A DNA stretch of 64,000 nucleotides, taken from positions 60,575 to 124,574 of the forward strand of contig CANEHE010000004.1 of assembly GCA_947427285.1 (NCBI GenBank), given 5' to 3'. Origin of the DNA: an uncultured Porphyromonadaceae bacterium (GTDB lineage Bacteria > Bacteroidota > Bacteroidia > Bacteroidales > Muribaculaceae). The notes under the pieces were generated by a model that saw only the letters and a program-made list of their open reading frames with translations, had not been told where the DNA came from and made no database searches. A program made the translations under genes and the position numbers. This document shows positions 60,913-64,000 of this stretch, piece after piece; position 1 is the first letter of the stretch, and every line of letters starts with the position of its first letter.

Positions 60913-62526
60913 TCAGATTCTGATTTTGGCTACACGGGTTCCGGTCCTGACTATATAAAGACCGGATGCGAGTCGTACCGATGCGGGGCCGTCCGATTCC
61001 GCTACTTTCAGACCGCTTACGGAATAGACCGTAAAGGCCTCTCCGACAGTCAGGAAATCTTCCTGCACCGAGAAAGCGACATCAGTATCAGCAACATCAA
61101 TACCTACATTGACATCCTTCACGGTCACTTCGCAGATCTTCACAATACCCGAACCGTCGAACGTGGAAGCGGTGACGGTAGCCTTTCCTTCGGACAGAGC
61201 CATGATGCGCCCCAGATTGTCTACCGCGGCTATTTCTGGAGCTGACGACGTCCATCCGGCATACTGATAAGCCTCCGCAGGCATCATGACAGCCTTGAGC
61301 ACGGCCGTTTCTCCTTTATCTATAGTAATGGCCGACTTGTCAAGCGTCATGGATGTCGCGGCCTCAAATTCCGTGACGGTAGCGAAATCCTTGAATCCTG
61401 CCGATGCCTTATAGGCTTCCATCGACCCTCGGGGCACTTTCAGAGTTCCTTTCGAATAAGCCGTTGTGGAAAACTGAACGCCATTGCATACCGGAGGCAC
61501 AGGATTGAGCGAGACCACATTAGTGATCTTGTCGCTTCTGCCGAAGACAGTCTGTGCCATGTTGGCCACATTGCGCCCTATGGTCACGTCCGTCAGCGAG
61601 GAGTTGTTGTAGAGGGCGTATGTCCCTATCGAGTCCACCCGGTCAGGAATGACAATCGATGTAAGGTTTGAGGTGCGCATAAATGCGTTGCCGCAGATGA
61701 TCCTCAGACTTTCAGGCAGACCTATCTGAGTTATGGCCGACGACTGAAAAGCATTCTCACCCAATATCTCAAGCCCTTCGGCGATATTTATGGTCTTCAG
61801 GTTTGTATTGTTGTCGAAAGCCGAAGTCATAAGTTCCCTTACAGAGGCTGGAATCGAGATCTCGGTAAACTTTTTGTTGCCGTAGAAGGCATACGGACCG
61901 ACTGTAGTCACTCCCTCGGGAACTGTGAACACGGTTGCCGTCAGGCCACCTCCATAATAAAGGAGAGTATCTCCCTCGGCGGTGAAGAGCATCCCGTCGT
62001 GTCCGCTGAATCTTTTGCTTCCCTCAGCCACCGAGAACTCCGTCAGAGCCGCGCAGTCCTCAAAGACGCGATTGCCGATAAACCGCACAGATGCCGGGAT
62101 GGACACAGACGGGAGAAGGTCGCAACGTCCGAAACTACGCTCCGCGATGCTGTCCAACCCTTCAGGAAGTGTCACCGACGTAAGTTTGCGGCTGCTGTAG
62201 AAAGAGCTTTCACGAATGATCTTCACACTCGACGGAAGCGTCACAGAAGTACATTCCGATCCGTTGAACGCATCCTTGTTGACCGCCACCACACGATATT
62301 CCTTCTCCTCATAACTCACCGTGGAAGGGATGATTACATCCCCTTTGTACTTGGCATTATAACCCGTCGGCTTGATCACGGCACACGTGGCACGCCCCAC
62401 AGACAGAATCTGATAGTTGATCTCACCGTCCTTGAACTTCTCGCCCTCTTCCGCAGCATAGACCGAAGATGCCGCGACTCCCGCAATCATAGACAGGGCC
62501 GCCATACGCTTGTAGAATCTACTCAT
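60913..62526 (-). CDS. BspA-like surface protein with LRR and Big_2 domain (first of trio)
   Basis: The 537-residue protein has a signal peptide (about 1-24, ...SVYA), the shared N-terminal domain (INYQILSVGRATCAVIKPTGYNAKYKGDVIIPSTVSYEEKEYRVVAV), LRR_5 repeats (about 75-375), then a bacterial Ig-like group 2 (Big_2) domain (about 390-470; MTLDKSAITIDKGETAVLKAVM, then WTSSAPEIAAVDNLGRIMALSEGKATVTAS) and a sorting tail (FTVYSVSGLKVAE...LASGLYIVRTGTRVAKIRI). The Ig domain probably acts as a stalk. It heads the trio and is expressed from poly-G promoter copy B. Confidence 0.87.
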   Translation of the reverse strand: MSRFYKRMAALSMIAGVAASSVYAAEEGEKFKDGEINYQILSVGRATCAVIKPTGYNAKYKGDVIIPSTVSYEEKEYRVVAVNKDAFNGSECTSVTLPSSVKIIRESSFYSSRKLTSVTLPEGLDSIAERSFGRCDLLPSVSIPASVRFIGNRVFEDCAALTEFSVAEGSKRFSGHDGMLFTAEGDTLLYYGGGLTATVFTVPEGVTTVGPYAFYGNKKFTEISIPASVRELMTSAFDNNTNLKTINIAEGLEILGENAFQSSAITQIGLPESLRIICGNAFMRTSNLTSIVIPDRVDSIGTYALYNNSSLTDVTIGRNVANMAQTVFGRSDKITNVVSLNPVPPVCNGVQFSTTAYSKGTLKVPRGSMEAYKASAGFKDFATVTEFEAATSMTLDKSAITIDKGETAVLKAVMMPAEAYQYAGWTSSAPEIAAVDNLGRIMALSEGKATVTASTFDGSGIVKICEVTVKDVNVGIDVADTDVAFSVQEDFLTVGEAFTVYSVSGLKVAESDGPASVRLASGLYIVRTGTRVAKIRI

Positions 62527-62601
62527 AGCATATATGATTAAAAATTTTGATAATTACATAGTATCAACCAAAGGTTTTTATCCTTTTTAATACTATATCC
62601 G

Positions 62602-62672
62602 CAAAATTAATAAAAGCAAAGCGGTTTACCCCCCTCGAGCCGTTAAATAATGTTAGTCCAACATCATTTAAC
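62602..62672 (-). promoter_or_regulatory. Poly-G promoter, copy B (6 G), for the BspA trio
   Basis: On the minus strand an inverted repeat (arms 62672-62660 and 62654-62642, 13 bp with one mismatch) is followed by TTAACGGCTCGA, six G, TAAACCG (GTAAACCG from 62629) and TAATTTTG (62609-62602), the last exactly 20 nt from the start of GTAAACCG. No TTTG at -33. Start codon 62526, leader about 70 nt. Confidence 0.7.
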
Positions 62673-62759
62673 GAATATTAACATATAATATACCGATATT
62701 TCCCATCTCCTCCCTCCGACTTTTCTTGTTAGATCGTATACCAAAGATAGAAGTCGCTT

Positions 62760-62781
62760 AGAGGCTGTTTAAAAAGCCTCT
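62760..62781. repeat. Small hairpin resembling the MITE end
   Basis: AGAGGCT (62760-62766) and AGCCTCT (62775-62781) form a 7-bp dyad. Its first 16 bases match the terminal repeat of the element at 34949-35259 in 15 positions (AGAGGCTGTTTAAAAA). Confidence 0.4.
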
Positions 62782-62829
62782 TAATTTCGGCAACAAACTT
62801 GATCCATTGCCGAAATTAAGCTAACTTTG
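62780..62829 (+). promoter_or_regulatory. Promoter and operator of the AbiE-like cassette
   Basis: A 14-bp perfect inverted repeat (CTTAATTTCGGCAA 62780-62793, TTGCCGAAATTAAG 62807-62820) overlaps the promoter made of CTTG (62798-62801), 20 nt, TAACTTTG (62822-62829). AbiEi antitoxins repress their promoters by binding inverted repeats, so this is a probable operator. It excludes the TTG at 62827 as a start. Confidence 0.6.
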
Positions 62830-62850
62830 CATAGTAAATTTTATAGACAC

Positions 62851-63039
62851 ATGAGTACAGCCGACATGATACAGGATTTCGTCAACAGCCATAGTAACTT
62901 CACTTTTCGTGAACTGGCTTGTTATGTCCGTAACCGGGAGGATATTTCCAATTCCGGACTGCTCTGGCATATCAAGAAACTAATCAAGCAAAATCAACTG
63001 TCAAGATTGTCACGCGGATTGTATGGATATCCTGCTTGA
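62851..63039 (+). pseudogene. Truncated AbiEi/DUF6088-like antitoxin N-terminal domain
   Basis: From ATG 62851 (MSTADMIQDFVNSHSNFTFRELACYVRN) a 62-residue winged-helix domain (…LLWHIKKLIKQNQLSRLSRGLYGYP) matches the N-terminus of AbiEi-family or DUF6088 antitoxins, which are about 190-280 residues. The C-terminal part is missing; the frame ends 16 nt into the next ORF. It may still bind the operator upstream. Confidence 0.6.
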
Positions 63040-63532
63040 TGTGCTGTATGAGGATTGCCATTATCAAAACACGCTTGAAATTCCTATTATAAGTCCATTT
63101 ATAGAACTTGACGGCGAACCGCTAAATGTAAAAGTGCCTTCGATTGGTGACATACTCGGCGATAAACTCACCGCGTTTGCGCCAAACACAACCGGAATAC
63201 CGTACTACAAGAAAGAGAAAGTCTGCTCCGTCGAGATCATAAAACAGCTCTACGACATAGCGAGGCTGTCTGACAGAGTGGACAATCTTGATATAACCGC
63301 CCAATCATTCCGTCGGATAGTTGCGGTAGAAATGGCATACCGTGATATTGACAATCTGGAAGCGGTCTTTGACGACATCTTGCAGACCTCAATACTTATC
63401 GCAACCAGAGGAAAAGAAGGTGTCGGGCAGTTCGATATTTTGCAGGATGGAATAAAGAAAATCAAATCTTTTATCCATACCTCAAACTATCATATAGACC
63501 ATGCCATAATCGACTCGGCAAAGGCAGCCTAA
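63023..63532 (+). pseudogene. Truncated AbiEii-like nucleotidyltransferase remnant
   Basis: A 169-residue frame (MDILLDVLYEDCHYQNT...) resembles the middle and C-terminal parts of AbiEii/AbiGii toxins: VPSIGDILGDKLTAFAPNTTGIPYY, a conserved KL..FAPNT segment, and EIIKQLYDIARLSD. The N-terminal catalytic GS-and-DxD-like region of the nucleotidyltransferase is absent, so no activity is expected. It overlaps the antitoxin fragment by 17 nt. Confidence 0.6.
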
Positions 63533-63707
63533 TATATCCACCTGCATACGCAAGGGCATTACAACAATAGAAAAATATCCCGGTACACCGGAGATTGTAC
63601 TGGATATGTCGATTGCACCCACACTTACCGGAAAACTAAACAAACTGAAACGAATATTTCCCGAATCCTTCTACTACTGGGCAAAGACAAGTGAGCTTCT
63701 GCAATAA
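63531..63707 (+). pseudogene. Out-of-frame fragment after the AbiE-like remnant
   Basis: In the neighbouring frame, a coding-like stretch runs without a start codon to a TAA at 63705 (ends IFPESFYYWAKTSELLQ, preceded by ITTIEKYPGTPEIVLDM). It looks like the tail of another broken cassette gene. Family not recognised. Confidence 0.4.
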
Positions 63708-63740
63708 TATTAACTATTTTTAACTACTAATTAACGTTAT

Positions 63741-63783
63741 TTAATGGATCGAGGGGTAAACCGCTACGCTTTTATTAATTTTG
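63741..63783 (+). promoter_or_regulatory. Poly-G promoter, copy C (4 G), for the lipoprotein at 63910
   Basis: TTAATGGATCGA (63741-63752), four G, TAAACCG (GTAAACCG from 63756) and TAATTTTG (63776-63783), 20 nt from GTAAACCG. From TTATTTAA to TTGCGG it differs from copy B in only a handful of bases plus two G fewer. Leader to 63910 is about 120 nt. Confidence 0.65.
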
Positions 63784-63909
63784 CGGTCGGAAACGACATG
63801 GAAGGAAAATTTCCTGAGTTTTTGGGAGACAGAACAAAGTCTTAGGAACAGAAACAGAATAAACACAGAGATCAACAACAATAAACGTAAAATTAAAAAA
63901 AGCAAGACA

Positions 63910-64000
63910 ATGAAGAAAACCATCTATTCTTCACTCGCATTGGGTGCGGTATTGGCTCTTGCCTCCTGCGCCTCCGACGAACCGTTGGGCAACAATCAGA
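63910..64000 (+). CDS. Lipoprotein, N-terminal part only (runs off the window)
   Basis: Thirty codons are visible: a signal peptide with lipobox (MKKTIYSSLALGAVLALASC, Cys at residue 20) and then ASDEPLGNNQ. Fimbrillin-like and other surface lipoproteins often start this way, but the family cannot be decided. It is the target of poly-G promoter copy C. Confidence 0.7.
   Translation, partial: MKKTIYSSLALGAVLALASCASDEPLGNNQ

Overview
The window reads as chromosomal DNA of a gut Bacteroidales, most likely a Muribaculaceae-type organism (inference). The evidence is a SusC/SusD pair with SusE/F-like lipoproteins, many secreted BspA-type leucine-rich-repeat proteins with C-terminal sorting-domain-like tails, Bacteroidetes-only families (DUF4831, DUF4836, DUF3098, DUF2027-Smr), lipobox signal peptides, weak Shine-Dalgarno sequences, and many promoters of the Bacteroidetes type (TTTG, 19-21 nt, TAnnTTTG). 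I saw no rRNA, tRNA or CRISPR array.

Layout. 1-1530: a broken C10 (streptopain-type) peptidase gene and a lipoprotein. 1531-14447: housekeeping genes: greA-HIT; on the minus strand nnr-DUF4831-xseA-xseB-mtaB-GT2 and pdxJ-exbB-exbD-tonB; on the plus strand CBS protein-nadK; then a Crp/Fnr regulator. 14581-22488: a BspA-like protein and a 2040-residue GLUG-repeat protein. 22722-29329: an SLC13 carrier, then ftsX-DUF3098-uppP-truB-queA and a lipoprotein. 29471-38780: a Fic protein, a three-gene secreted-protein operon, a 311-bp MITE-like element, a BlaI/M56-peptidase pair and an AAA-DUF4143 ATPase. 38869-43043: DUF695, DUF2027-Smr, phoH and an isolated sufB. 43203-50691: a SusCDEF-type uptake locus with no hydrolase beside it; its SusE-like gene is out of frame in a C6 run. 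50902-53661: an intact C10 peptidase, a lipoprotein and two decayed genes. 53916-57125: DUF4836 lipoprotein, ABC ATPase and permease. 57709-62526: three tandem BspA-like genes. 62851-63707: a degraded AbiE-like cassette. 63910-64000: the start of another lipoprotein.

The most novel signal is regulatory. Three transcription units, the BspA operons starting at 30837 and 62526 and the lipoprotein gene at 63910, share an almost identical promoter. A poly-G tract of 8, 6 or 4 G runs into GTAAACCG, which lies exactly 20 nt before a TAAYTTTG -7 box and replaces the usual TTTG at -33. TTAA-containing sequence, a clear dyad in two of the three, lies upstream. A decayed fourth copy is at about 57533. 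This looks like a dedicated, possibly slippage-tunable regulon for surface proteins.

A second candidate system is a C10 protease-lipoprotein module. It occurs twice, with the lipoprotein 10-13 nt downstream each time. One copy is intact; in the other both catalytic positions are substituted and the frame is broken.
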